From positions 1-41,056 of the IMG/VR virus record IMGVR_UViG_3300022939_000047: a stretch of DNA of 41,056 nt; one strand, given 5' to 3'. Position numbers and translations under genes: made by a program. Origin of the DNA: a virus. Numbering within the stretch: the first letter of the stretch is position 1; each line of letters starts with the position of its first letter. Below the pieces are notes generated by a model. The model worked only from the letters and a program-made list of their open reading frames with translations, had not been told where the DNA came from and ran no database searches. Positions 1 through 7,015 of the stretch are shown here, in pieces.

Positions 1-348
1 AGTCCAACACTGAAATAGATAACACTTCCAAGTGTTAAATTCAGGTAACTCTGCGAGGCGTTGTGGTATATTCAAAAACGACACTTTAGGATGATTGAAC
101 CAGTTATATACGGTGTGTTGTTTAGTTAACCCTTCGTAAGGTTTCTGGCTATCGTTGGGTATATTCAGAATGCGTTCTTCTTCCTCTATGATAATACGTG
201 CAAGTGTGTTGCATTCTTCGAGAGTGAGAAAGTTCTTATATTCTTTATAGTAAAAGGGGTCTAGTGTTAGACCCCCATTATCGTGGAAAATTAATGTCTT
301 GTTATCGTTATTCCACAGTGAGTGTATGTTTTGTTTTACAATACCCAC
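1..348 (-). CDS. Partial N-terminus of a probable 2OG-Fe(II) oxygenase-like protein
   Basis: An open frame of 116 codons runs off the left window edge. It starts at a GTG (346-348) that overlaps the last codons of the preceding gene, and there is no in-frame ATG before the conserved-looking part. The translation begins GIVKQNIHSLW and continues without a stop through FYYKEYKNFLT and NWFNHPKV to KCYLFQCWT. A helix-rich N-terminus followed by a beta strand ending in CW is typical of phage 2-oxoglutarate/iron oxygenases, but the HxD...H core would lie outside the window. The family call is therefore an inference. A GC-rich hairpin followed by four Ts lies inside this frame at 252-275. Confidence 0.5.
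   Translation of the reverse strand, partial: MGIVKQNIHSLWNNDNKTLIFHDNGGLTLDPFYYKEYKNFLTLEECNTLARIIIEEEERILNIPNDSQKPYEGLTKQHTVYNWFNHPKVSFLNIPQRLAELPEFNTWKCYLFQCWT
252..275 (-). terminator. Terminator-like hairpin inside the coding frame
   Basis: On the minus strand GGGGTCTA, loop ACAC and TAGACCCC form a perfect 8-bp stem followed by TTTT. It has the form of an intrinsic terminator, yet it lies about 25 codons inside an open frame. It could attenuate transcription entering the downstream gene, or be a chance result of coding sequence. Confidence 0.3.
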
Positions 349-1217
349 AGGTGGAGATACCTATCTGCAAATGGGTCGATGTTGTCTTCCCCTCTGTCTA
401 GGTATAGAATAGACGTTTGTTTGGTGATATCACGATATTCATGATCGAATTCGATATATTTTGCTTCAGGTTCACCACCCATTCCTCTCCATAGGTTTTG
501 GTCTTCTTCATAGAGAGGTCTGATCTTTTCTTCAAAATGGGCGTTGACTGCACGATTCTTAGTCTCATCATTGACGTAATAACCACCGACAGCACCCAAT
601 GGTACTGGTAAGACGTACCCTTCGAATTCGTTCTCATAGAACTCACCCAGTGTTTGGTATTTCTCTTGATACCCTGCAGGGTCTGTCATGAATTTACGAT
701 AGAGGTCACGTGTGTCACCTGCGACAAAACCAAAGTAACAATCTGAATACTTAGGTGCATTCTCTTCTACGGCCCACCAGTTAGGTGCAAGGTGTAGGAA
801 TGCAAGGTTCTCATCTTCGATACGATCACGGTCTTCACGTGAGAATTTAACATTTGTCTCACTGGTAGTCCCTCTATCAGGAATACCATCGAAACAGAAC
901 CCTTGAGTTAAGTCTCTTGCAATACAGTTTGCATCAAAATACATAGTCTTGGTACCTGTACCAAAGTAGTCATCGTAATTGTGCAATTCAATTGCATGAA
1001 AGTTGGGATTGGTAATCTCTTCATTACCTAGATACGGAACCACACGAATACCTTCGTCGAGTCCAGTCTTATCATCAGTGAGTACGTTCAATCGACAGAA
1101 TTGAAATCCATCAGAACGTGTCACTCGCATTCTATCTAATGATAGTTTAAAACGATTGATATCTTCAGAGGTCACTCCATTATCTTTCGTCTTTACACAT
1201 ACTAATTCAATAGCCAT
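336..1217 (-). CDS. Glycosyltransferase-like protein
   Basis: The 293-aa protein begins MAIELVCVKTKDNG. An N-terminal alpha/beta part contains FCRLNVLTDD, then VVPYL, a spacer, and KTMYFDANC near residue 95. This order (early beta strand, 'LTDD' turn, later 'YFDxxC' strand) resembles GT-A-fold phage glycosyltransferases, where the second motif is usually DxD; here it reads DAN, so metal binding is uncertain. The C-terminal half is rich in Trp, Tyr and acidic residues and I do not recognise it. The start is supported by GGAG 8 bases upstream. It could also be an unrelated hypothetical protein. Confidence 0.5.
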   Translation of the reverse strand: MAIELVCVKTKDNGVTSEDINRFKLSLDRMRVTRSDGFQFCRLNVLTDDKTGLDEGIRVVPYLGNEEITNPNFHAIELHNYDDYFGTGTKTMYFDANCIARDLTQGFCFDGIPDRGTTSETNVKFSREDRDRIEDENLAFLHLAPNWWAVEENAPKYSDCYFGFVAGDTRDLYRKFMTDPAGYQEKYQTLGEFYENEFEGYVLPVPLGAVGGYYVNDETKNRAVNAHFEEKIRPLYEEDQNLWRGMGGEPEAKYIEFDHEYRDITKQTSILYLDRGEDNIDPFADRYLHLWVL

Positions 1218-1231
1218 TTATTAATTCTCCA

Positions 1232-1318
1232 TTATGAATATTTGTTATTATCATCGTTGTAATACTTATATATGACAACCATGACACCTATTAATAATAA
1301 ACCTTCAACCACATTCAC
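1232..1318 (-). CDS. 28-aa single-span membrane micropeptide
   Basis: A 28-codon frame starts at GTG 1316-1318, overlapping the stop of the upstream gene by four bases (GTGA), and ends with TAA just before the ribosome site of the next gene. The translation is a hydrophobic stretch (VVEGLLLIGVMVVIY) followed by a polar Asn/Asp-rich tail (KYYNDDNNKYS), so it would be a one-pass membrane peptide. Position and overlap with both neighbours support translation. Function unknown. Confidence 0.45.
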   Translation of the reverse strand: MNVVEGLLLIGVMVVIYKYYNDDNNKYS

Positions 1319-1659
1319 CGTCTCATCCTCGCAAGGTCTTTTGCATATTGTGAACCACCATTCTCTTCTGCAAAGACTGGAACAAGATTAGACTTATGCA
1401 TTGTTGCAATACCCAGTAACTTACGTTCACCTGTATATTGCATGGGTTCCACACGTGGTGTGAGACACCCTGTTGCATTAGTTTTGAGTGAAGGAATCTC
1501 TTCTTTCACCTCTCGCATCACTTGATCATAAATCTTTTGTTGAGTTGCGATTAGTTCATTATATTTAGTACGTTTTGACTTCTTAGTAAATGCACGTGTT
1601 TTACGTCTTTTACCATGAGGCCCATAACGAATACTATTACTTAGATTTAAATAACCCAT
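1315..1659 (-). CDS. Conserved-looking small basic protein of unknown function
   Basis: The 114-aa protein begins MGYLNLSNSIRYGPHGKRRK. The N-terminal 30 residues are strongly basic (GKRRKTRAFTKKSKRTK), followed by a predicted helix and a Gly/Pro-containing segment ending YAKDLARMRR. The basic stretch suggests nucleic-acid or virion contact, but no known domain is evident. Similar small proteins occur in marine T4-like phages as far as I recall; function not known. Confidence 0.7.
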   Translation of the reverse strand: MGYLNLSNSIRYGPHGKRRKTRAFTKKSKRTKYNELIATQQKIYDQVMREVKEEIPSLKTNATGCLTPRVEPMQYTGERKLLGIATMHKSNLVPVFAEENGGSQYAKDLARMRR

Positions 1660-1666
1660 AAGGTTA

Positions 1667-1873
1667 TTATACTAAATCTAGGTCAGTTTGTAAAGGGTTT
1701 TTCTTACGCAATTTAACACACCCATCGACCAATTCAACTTGTAGGTCTTGGTGGTTCTCTAGTCCTAACTCATTTAGAGACAGGTCAGACTCAAACGTAA
1801 TACCATCATCTGATACCGTGAATGTCCAATTTTGAAATACAACGTCTCTAACGTTTCCTTTAAATACAGACAC
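1667..1873 (-). CDS. Small unknown protein, GTG start
   Basis: The 68-aa frame starts at GTG (1871-1873), which overlaps the TAG stop of the mazG-like gene by one base. The protein is predicted to be mostly beta (VVFQNWTFTVSDDGITFESDLS) with an amphipathic end (LQVELVDGCVKLRKKN). No family recognised. Tight coupling to mazG suggests co-translation. Confidence 0.6.
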   Translation of the reverse strand: MSVFKGNVRDVVFQNWTFTVSDDGITFESDLSLNELGLENHQDLQVELVDGCVKLRKKNPLQTDLDLV

Positions 1874-2214
1874 TAGAAGTGTTCCTCCGCTTCAGTCCAT
1901 GGTAGAATAGGTTTATGATACCCATCCTTTACAAAGATACCATCGATCATGGTTCCAGTACGATCTTTGATATCATCGTATGCAGTTTGCATACATTCCT
2001 GTAGTGTCAGATTATTACGTTCCATAATGTTGGTTAACACTACAATACAATCACCGATATCATCCCTGATATCGTTACCTTTGCATACATTATCACTGAG
2101 TTCACCAACCTCCTGAATCAGTTTGCATACTTGGTCTTTATCGTTTGCACCTTCGATAAGATTTCTGTCGTGGTGCCATTGTCGAATCTTTACATCTAGT
2201 TCTCGTACATTCAT
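1873..2214 (-). CDS. mazG: MazG-like nucleotide pyrophosphohydrolase
   Basis: This 113-aa protein has the all-alpha NTP-pyrophosphatase pattern: KLIQEVGELSD near residue 32 (an ExxE metal-binding motif) and DDIGDCIVVL near residue 51 (the second acidic motif). The family hydrolyses nucleoside triphosphates to monophosphates; phage versions have been proposed to alter (p)ppGpp or clean the dNTP pool. The length suits a single MazG domain. The start has AGGAG eight bases upstream. It lies just downstream of tRNA-Ser and overlaps the next gene by one base, implying one transcript. Confidence 0.85.
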   Translation of the reverse strand: MNVRELDVKIRQWHHDRNLIEGANDKDQVCKLIQEVGELSDNVCKGNDIRDDIGDCIVVLTNIMERNNLTLQECMQTAYDDIKDRTGTMIDGIFVKDGYHKPILPWTEAEEHF

Positions 2215-2238
2215 GACTTTCTCCTGTTAGTTAGTCAC

Positions 2239-2328
2239 TGGCGGAGAGGGAGGGATTCGAACCCTCGATACGTTCTCACGTATGCTGGTTTTCAAGACCA
2301 GTGCATTCAACCGCTCTGCCACCTCTCC
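2239..2328 (-). tRNA. tRNA-Ser (UGA)
   Basis: A cloverleaf with acceptor GGAGAGG/CCTCTCC, anticodon loop CTTGAAA (anticodon TGA), a long class II variable arm (CATACGTGAGAACGTATG region), a T arm with GGTTCGAATCC and an encoded CCA (2239-2241). The long variable arm fits serine. It sits between the acetyltransferase gene and mazG. Confidence 0.95.
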
Positions 2329-2332
2329 GAAA

Positions 2333-2797
2333 TTATTGTTCATGTATAATGGTATATGCATCCCCACTATCAAAATAGTTTTTGACAAGACCGATCTTCT
2401 GCCACCCATTACGTATGGCTGCCTTCCATACACCTATGTTTTCTTCTTGTATATGTGCGTAATTCAATGGGTACCTGTCATTGACAAATGACACTATGGT
2501 GTCAGTTCCCTCATGTCTATGTGGTTTTTCTACGCACAAGTCCATATAGTACCAACCTATCTCTCCTTGTAAGTCAAGTGGAAAATAGTCTTGTTCAGTG
2601 ATAGTACGTATCAATCCGACTGCATATCCTACAACCTTTTCATCGTGTATCAACACCCATGAGTCATGTAGATTGTTAAGTACAAATGCCCACTTGTATT
2701 CATCCCACAAGTATTCGTCTGATTGTATGCCATTCTGATGTTGTATTCTTAGACAATCATCCTTGTCTTCTATCTTTGCGTTTCTTATACTATACAT
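2333..2797 (-). CDS. GNAT-family N-acetyltransferase-like protein
   Basis: The 154-aa protein starts MYSIRNAKIEDKDDCLRI, the usual beta1-alpha1 opening of GNAT proteins. It then shows WVLIHDEKVVGYAVG (beta2-beta3), YYMDLCVEKPHRHEGTDTIVSFV (beta4 and the helix normally carrying the acetyl-CoA loop) and ENIGVWKAAIRNGWQKIG near the C-terminus (the typical late motif). The Q/RxxGxG/A loop is degenerate (EKPHRHEG), so activity is uncertain. The start has AGGTGAT directly upstream. It lies between tRNA-Ala and tRNA-Ser; the acetyl acceptor is unknown. Confidence 0.7.
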   Translation of the reverse strand: MYSIRNAKIEDKDDCLRIQHQNGIQSDEYLWDEYKWAFVLNNLHDSWVLIHDEKVVGYAVGLIRTITEQDYFPLDLQGEIGWYYMDLCVEKPHRHEGTDTIVSFVNDRYPLNYAHIQEENIGVWKAAIRNGWQKIGLVKNYFDSGDAYTIIHEQ

Positions 2798-2806
2798 ATC
2801 ACCTCA

Positions 2807-2882
2807 TGGTGGAGCTGGAGGGAATCGAACCCACGACCTCCTGAATGCAAATCAGGCGCTCTCCCAACTGAGCTACAGCCCC
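2807..2882 (-). tRNA. tRNA-Ala (UGC)
   Basis: The cloverleaf has acceptor GGGGCTG/CAGCTCC, D arm AGCTCAGTTGGGAGAGCG, anticodon loop TTTGCAT (TGC), T arm with GGTTCGATTCC, discriminator A and encoded CCA (2807-2809). Its 5' end overlaps the last codons and the stop of the sulfotransferase gene: TAG is bases 8-10 of the tRNA. Confidence 0.96.
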
Positions 2883-3586
2883 AAATCAAAGTCATCTTTC
2901 CATAACCATTCCACAAATTTACGTGTCTCTATATCTAGGTCAAACTTAGGTATATTGAAATCAAGTTGTAATGCTTTACTCGCATCTTCATTAGTCCACC
3001 ATCTGTCTCGAAAGTCAACTTTAAGATCACCAGTGAGAGACACTATAGTGTCAGTGACATCCTCTAACTTGATAATACGAGATATCTGTTCACCCTCATG
3101 CATAATCCATTCTGCTTGGGGTAATGTTAAGAGATTGGTATATAATGCATGAAACTCATGTGGTTTCAATTGTCCTCTAAACTTAGGGACTCCTTTTATA
3201 TCCATATCTAAGTTCATCATCACTGGTATGAACCTCATAACAGACACAAATCTATCGTATGGATTACGTGTAACAGTGAATACGTCTATATCGTGATCTG
3301 CAATCCACTCCTTGAGTGTAGGGAACACTTTAAATGCCTGTTCAAGTGTTAGATGTGCATAGTCATCGATAGGTAAATTCGGATGATCAAGTATGGATTG
3401 ATAATAAGGATTCTGTTTTATCCTTTCATCTGCATACGTTGGTAAAAAGTGATGTGGATTCCGTATTTCTACCTTACCACTATATGCTTCACGAATATAT
3501 GATCGAATGAAGGTACCTGCAGTCTTTGGTATATGCATGAATAATCCAAAGAACTTACGTGACTCGACATCTTGTAATGCATACAT
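2873..3586 (-). CDS. Sulfotransferase family protein
   Basis: The 237-aa protein has both PAPS-binding signatures of sulfotransferases: FMHIPKTAGT at residues 16-25 (5'-phosphosulfate loop) and VTRNPYDRFVS near residue 104 (3'-phosphate motif). HIPKTAGT is typical of the carbohydrate-type family (Sulfotransfer_2). The expected reaction moves sulfate from PAPS to a hydroxyl, probably on a glycan; the target is unknown. Its start overlaps the stop of the zinc-binding gene (TAATG). Its last four codons and stop lie in the tRNA-Ala gene. A role in host surface modification is inference. Confidence 0.85.
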   Translation of the reverse strand: MYALQDVESRKFFGLFMHIPKTAGTFIRSYIREAYSGKVEIRNPHHFLPTYADERIKQNPYYQSILDHPNLPIDDYAHLTLEQAFKVFPTLKEWIADHDIDVFTVTRNPYDRFVSVMRFIPVMMNLDMDIKGVPKFRGQLKPHEFHALYTNLLTLPQAEWIMHEGEQISRIIKLEDVTDTIVSLTGDLKVDFRDRWWTNEDASKALQLDFNIPKFDLDIETRKFVEWLWKDDFDLGL

Positions 3587-3759
3587 TATTTTACCTTCTT
3601 CTTGAACTTCCTTTTCTTATCTCTTTCTATGTGCCAGTCGTGACTACAATATGCATCGCAAAATACGTGTAGTCCACTATCATCATTCCAATATTTAACT
3701 TTCGTCAGATCGATTAATGTCTGACACTGACTGCATTTCTGCGTATTGTTCTGATTCAT
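3586..3759 (-). CDS. Small zinc-binding protein
   Basis: The roughly 57-aa protein has two cysteine pairs, KCSQCQTL and FCDAYCSHDWH, consistent with one treble-clef or zinc-ribbon site, then a lysine-rich tail (KKRKFKKKVK). I chose the third of three clustered ATGs (3759) because GGAG lies six bases upstream; starts at 3762 and 3771 are possible. The first 65 bases overlap the C-terminus of the upstream oxygenase gene in another frame. It may bind nucleic acid; function not known. Confidence 0.65.
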   Translation of the reverse strand: MNQNNTQKCSQCQTLIDLTKVKYWNDDSGLHVFCDAYCSHDWHIERDKKRKFKKKVK

Positions 3760-4384
3760 CATCAGCTCCATCTATTGATTCGATTGTTGTTTCGTGATAT
3801 CTACCAAACCATATTGCTAACACCCATCTTTCTCCTTTGTATATGGGTTCAACACTATGCCATCTTTCAGTAGAATTATTAAATGTCACCATAGTACCTA
3901 GTCTAGGTTGTATAAGATGTCCTTCGACATTTAATCTACCTCCTTCATATTCATCGTTAAGGAAAAATATTGCAGTTGCAGTATCATTACCATCTGCAAC
4001 GTCTTTATGCCACTGGAACATTGCATCTTCTTTGTATCTAATGATCTGTGCATAGTTGACACCATCGTAATCTTCGTTCTTAGGTAAGTATGGTGTTACA
4101 ATCTCCATACATTCATCAAATGGTTGTTCATCAGGATGCAACACTGTGAACTCTTTAAAGTCAGATTCGTATTTCCATGTAGAGTCCATTGCACGTTCAT
4201 TCTTAGCAGCGACTTTACCACCAATACCATCTACATTCTCCCATATATCTTCAAAGGGTAATGCAAGGTGGTGACCAATAATTTTGTCACAGTCTCTTCG
4301 ATCTAATAGTTGATCACCAACCATCAAAAAGTTTGGTGACCTATCAAAGTTATTCTGTTTCTTGAGTATGTGTAAGTTAGCCAT
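3695..4384 (-). CDS. 2OG-Fe(II) oxygenase, prolyl-4-hydroxylase type
   Basis: This 229-aa protein carries an iron/2-oxoglutarate site: FQWHKDV gives HxD, ERWHSV gives the distal His, and GERWVLAIWFG holds the Arg expected to bind 2-oxoglutarate. FLNDEYEGGRLNV between them is typical of P4Hc domains. The frame is open to 4426, but the ATG at 4382-4384 (MANLHIL) is preferred because it overlaps the upstream stop as TAATG. The C-terminal tail is acidic and Ser-rich and overlaps the zinc-protein gene. It is one of three or four oxygenase-like genes in tandem; the substrate is unknown. Confidence 0.85.
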   Translation of the reverse strand: MANLHILKKQNNFDRSPNFLMVGDQLLDRRDCDKIIGHHLALPFEDIWENVDGIGGKVAAKNERAMDSTWKYESDFKEFTVLHPDEQPFDECMEIVTPYLPKNEDYDGVNYAQIIRYKEDAMFQWHKDVADGNDTATAIFFLNDEYEGGRLNVEGHLIQPRLGTMVTFNNSTERWHSVEPIYKGERWVLAIWFGRYHETTIESIDGADDESEQYAEMQSVSDINRSDES

Positions 4385-5067
4385 TATAGTGTTGGATGAA
4401 AGAATCGCACATAAGAGTATCTCCATGTGTCTTTGTATTTACTGTAGTCGTTTATGTATGCACCATGCAATCTATTGCCTGGGAATATAACACATCGATT
4501 GAACTTTGCAGGTATGATGTGGTCAATGGTAAACAGTTCTTCTACTGGATACAATAGATTCTGATGTTCTGCATTCCATATCCACTCCCCACCATATACT
4601 GCAGTACCACCATCTTCGATCTTATCTAGATACACTATCAGATTAAGTGTCGACATATCGTCTGCAGTCGCTAACTCACTATCTGTATGTGGGTAGTGTT
4701 GATACTTGTTATCAGTTACTGCAAGTGGTTGAAAACAATTTATCTCTATGTTATCATTACAATGATAGTTCGCTTTGTTCCAGTATCGTCTACAGATTTG
4801 TTTCATAGTTTCAATACTGTTTTCATATAAACGTGTAGGATGACCTACAAAATCTACAACACGACAATCATTATAATCAATACCATTACGACTATCACGT
4901 TCACTGTTATATTTCCACATGGGTACAGGACGTGTCGATAAGTGTTCATGTATGTCCTCTGCATTTGCAAAGAAGTTATCGATGGTTACAACCTGAGTCT
5001 TCTCATCAAATGTTGGTTCTAAGTGTGGACTTAATTTCCACAGTTCTTCTGTAATATATGGTTTCAT
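4384..5067 (-). CDS. 2OG-oxygenase-like protein (DUF6445-like)
   Basis: The 227-aa protein contains YPHTDSE (HxD), a double-stranded beta-helix stretch LNLIVYLDKIEDGGTAVYGG, RLHGAYIND (distal His) and WRYSYVRFFH at the end. It looks like the 2-oxoglutarate-oxygenase relatives classed as DUF6445, for which I know of no proven reaction. The ATG at 5065-5067 (MKPYITE) overlaps the upstream stop as ATGA and is preferred to the longer frame reaching 5112. It lies in a run of related oxygenase genes. Confidence 0.7.
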   Translation of the reverse strand: MKPYITEELWKLSPHLEPTFDEKTQVVTIDNFFANAEDIHEHLSTRPVPMWKYNSERDSRNGIDYNDCRVVDFVGHPTRLYENSIETMKQICRRYWNKANYHCNDNIEINCFQPLAVTDNKYQHYPHTDSELATADDMSTLNLIVYLDKIEDGGTAVYGGEWIWNAEHQNLLYPVEELFTIDHIIPAKFNRCVIFPGNRLHGAYINDYSKYKDTWRYSYVRFFHPTL

Positions 5068-5825
5068 TTGGGTAAAAAGTCGTATGAGAGTGGTGTACCA
5101 TTCTCTCTGCACTCGTTTAAGTCTTGTGCATTTCTATGATCTAAATTAAATGATATTGATATTCGTTCATAATCATCAGGTGCATCATCATCTGCCAGAC
5201 CAACACCATGTAGTAAGTGTGAAGGCCACAACAGGAATTCTCCATCACGTGGGAACAGTCTCATTTCTGATTGTACACCTGTAGTACCCCAAAACTCACA
5301 ATCTTCATATCCATCTAGTGTAATGTTTCCTTGTTCTGCACGTGTACCAAAGTCTGCACTAATTGATGGACTAAAGAATTTAATTGGTTGTTTACCCTCT
5401 GCAAGAGGATAGTAGGTACCTGACACTAATGCATTGACATGGTTATGTGTATCATGCCAGTGTTTCTTAGTGTATCTATTGACCCATGCAAACAGATGTA
5501 TGTCTTGTCTGTTTAAGTCTCTAACTGTCATGTTATATTGAGTGGTAATGAACTCAATGTATGAGTCCTTTAAGACATTAGAGAAGTCATTCCACCATGA
5601 CCACTGTTTTTGTTTGTCTCTAATATCTTGTATGAAATAGGTAGTGTAATTGTTACATGTGTTCTCTTCTCGTTCCTCTACCTCTTTGACAATATCACGT
5701 ACATCGTCACAAACTTGTTTAGTGTCCAAAGGCATGAATCCTCTGAACATGGTAGTAGGGAACAATCTGAGTATCTCACCCCTTGCAGGTGAGTACTGTT
5801 GTTCTTTAGTCTGATTTGGTCTCAT
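5064..5825 (-). CDS. Putative 2OG-Fe(II) oxygenase (2OG-FeII_Oxy_5 type)
   Basis: The 253-aa protein has the phage-type oxygenase layout: ILRLFPTTMFRG at the N-terminus, HWHDTHNHVNALVSGTYY (iron-binding HxxxHxH region) mid-protein, PIKFFSP, then LLWPSHLLHGVG (distal His) and ERISISFNLDHR (Arg for 2-oxoglutarate). This matches the TIGR02466/PF13759 family common in marine myoviruses. The substrate is unknown. The start overlaps the spanin-like lipoprotein gene by 20 bases, and the stop overlaps the next gene as ATGA. Confidence 0.85.
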   Translation of the reverse strand: MRPNQTKEQQYSPARGEILRLFPTTMFRGFMPLDTKQVCDDVRDIVKEVEEREENTCNNYTTYFIQDIRDKQKQWSWWNDFSNVLKDSYIEFITTQYNMTVRDLNRQDIHLFAWVNRYTKKHWHDTHNHVNALVSGTYYPLAEGKQPIKFFSPSISADFGTRAEQGNITLDGYEDCEFWGTTGVQSEMRLFPRDGEFLLWPSHLLHGVGLADDDAPDDYERISISFNLDHRNAQDLNECRENGTPLSYDFLPK

Positions 5826-6321
5826 TCTTTTTCACTTCCACACCAATACCTTCTTGTCCATCAGGTAGTGTTACATTACGATAATATACGATGACTTCTC
5901 CTAGTTCTCTGATGTATCTGCGAATCTCTTGCATGTTTGCAGACATCATTTCGTAGTCACCTATTGTGGTTGCAACAAATACTACGTCACCACCATTTAG
6001 TTTCTTCATGTCATCTAAGAACCTGTCTAAGTATGTATAACCCTCAGGCCACTCAGGATATTCTCTGTCTTCAGGTAGACATGTCTTAGGTCTCTTCATA
6101 GACCCATCATCCTGTAATCTCTTGATACATGGATTAGCAATAATTGCTTCTGATACCACATACCATTTTGGAGTTTGTAGATTAATGTCTCTTGGTAGTG
6201 TAGGTTGAATTATATCAATCTGTACAGGTTTTGTTACTATTTCAACTTGTTTAGTTCCAAGTAGTGAACACCCACTAATCGCTATTAGTAGTGTCGAGAG
6301 CGCTAATGTTTTTGCTATCAT
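5806..6321 (-). CDS. Lipoprotein, candidate outer-membrane spanin (Rz1-like)
   Basis: The 171-aa protein has a type II signal peptide: MIAKTLALSTLLIAISGC, with lipobox AISGC placing the lipid-modified Cys at residue 18. The mature part is Pro-rich early (VTKPVQIDIIQPTLPRD), as in o-spanins, then extends through a periplasmic domain. It begins inside the 3' end of a gene for a membrane-anchored coiled-coil protein (47-base overlap in another frame), the arrangement of Rz/Rz1 pairs that fuse the membranes at lysis. It is longer than most Rz1 proteins. The lysozyme lies 31 kb away, so the link is inferred from form and overlap. Confidence 0.6.
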   Translation of the reverse strand: MIAKTLALSTLLIAISGCSLLGTKQVEIVTKPVQIDIIQPTLPRDINLQTPKWYVVSEAIIANPCIKRLQDDGSMKRPKTCLPEDREYPEWPEGYTYLDRFLDDMKKLNGGDVVFVATTIGDYEMMSANMQEIRRYIRELGEVIVYYRNVTLPDGQEGIGVEVKKNETKSD

Positions 6322-6655
6322 TCTCTATATCCTCAAATACTGCCTTGGTACCATTATTTACTCTTGTTTCAATCAGGCCTGGTTTTACCAATGCAAGTTT
6401 ATCTAAATTATGTTTTCGAAAGATTTCCAAATACTGGTCTTTCTCTGCCTCGATTCGTGCATTTGCACGTTGTAAGTTCTGTAGGGATACTCCTTGTTTC
6501 TCATACGATTCTTTCATCGCATTAAAGGCTGCCTTTTGTTCTTCTACTGCGAATTCCAACTTGACGTTGTTTGCTGTTAACGTTTGATTTTCATTCCATA
6601 GGTACCAAGACCCCAGTCCTAGTACAAGAATGATTCCAATGAATAATTGGTTCAT
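6275..6655 (-). CDS. Membrane-anchored coiled-coil protein, candidate inner-membrane spanin (Rz-like)
   Basis: The 126-aa protein has one N-terminal membrane segment (FIGIILVLGLGSWYLW) and then a long coiled coil (ENQTLTANNVKLEFAVEEQ onward), with an acidic Asn/Thr-rich end. This is the shape of i-spanins, and its 3' end overlaps the o-spanin-like lipoprotein gene. In known systems the two proteins span the periplasm and join the membranes in the last step of lysis. The start overlaps the upstream stop (ATGA). No catalytic motif is expected. Confidence 0.6.
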   Translation of the reverse strand: MNQLFIGIILVLGLGSWYLWNENQTLTANNVKLEFAVEEQKAAFNAMKESYEKQGVSLQNLQRANARIEAEKDQYLEIFRKHNLDKLALVKPGLIETRVNNGTKAVFEDIENDSKNISALDTTNSD

Positions 6656-6894
6656 AACTCTTCTCCATATTCATAGTCTTCTATGATATAATTCAGTCCT
6701 GCAGAACTTCTATACTCTACGATCTTACCTTCCTCAGTTCTGAACTTTAGATGTTTTTCTTTCTGCACTAATACCTTTTTAGTGACGTATGTACGATCAT
6801 CAGAATCACCCCACTCTTTATTGAATGATACTGTGACCTTATATCGTGTGGTAAATAGGGACTTCACCCATAACCAAAATTTTTTCATATTCAC
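6652..6894 (-). CDS. Small unknown protein
   Basis: The 80-aa protein begins MNMKKFWLWVKSLFTTRYKV. It has an amphipathic N-terminal helix followed by beta-rich sequence with alternating charge (KVLVQKEKHLKFRTEEGKIVEY). GAGGTGA lies just before the first ATG; an ATG two codons later is possible. A terminator hairpin sits immediately upstream, so this gene and the spanin pair may be a separate unit. No family recognised. Confidence 0.65.
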   Translation of the reverse strand: MNMKKFWLWVKSLFTTRYKVTVSFNKEWGDSDDRTYVTKKVLVQKEKHLKFRTEEGKIVEYRSSAGLNYIIEDYEYGEEL

Positions 6895-6906
6895 CTCATG
6901 TGCGAA

Positions 6907-6929
6907 AAGACAGGATTAAGTCCTGTCTT
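6907..6929 (-). terminator. Intrinsic terminator, possibly bidirectional
   Basis: AAGACAGGA and TCCTGTCTT form a perfect 9-bp stem around a 5-base loop. On the minus strand it continues into TTCGC, so the stem end and tail give TTTT. It lies after the HAD phosphatase gene and just before the ribosome site of the next gene. Confidence 0.65.
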
Positions 6930-6948
6930 ATTATATATGGTTCTAAAA

Positions 6949-7015
6949 TGAGAAACGGTAATGCAGGGGGCTACTCTTCCTGCTCGTTCCTAGGTACCAC
7001 TCTTACCGTTTCTCA
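6949..7015 (-). repeat. 13-bp inverted repeat spanning the 3' end of the HAD gene
   Basis: TGAGAAACGGTAA (6949-6961) is exactly complementary to TTACCGTTTCTCA (7003-7015). The 41-base loop has a second small stem (GCAGG/CCTGC) and the palindromes GGTACC and CCTAGG. One arm encodes the last codons of the HAD phosphatase; the other is intergenic. It may fold at the 3' end of the mRNA and protect it, or be a recombination scar. Confidence 0.6.

Noticed and set aside
245-285. Apparent frameshift in the left-edge gene near a run of Cs
   Set aside because: Careful recounting gives four Cs, not five, on the minus strand, and the frame is continuous through LTLDPFYYKEY.
2763-3152. Plus-strand frame covering tRNA-Ala
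   Set aside because: It is the antisense of the tRNA and sulfotransferase gene; no plus-strand gene is supported anywhere in the window.
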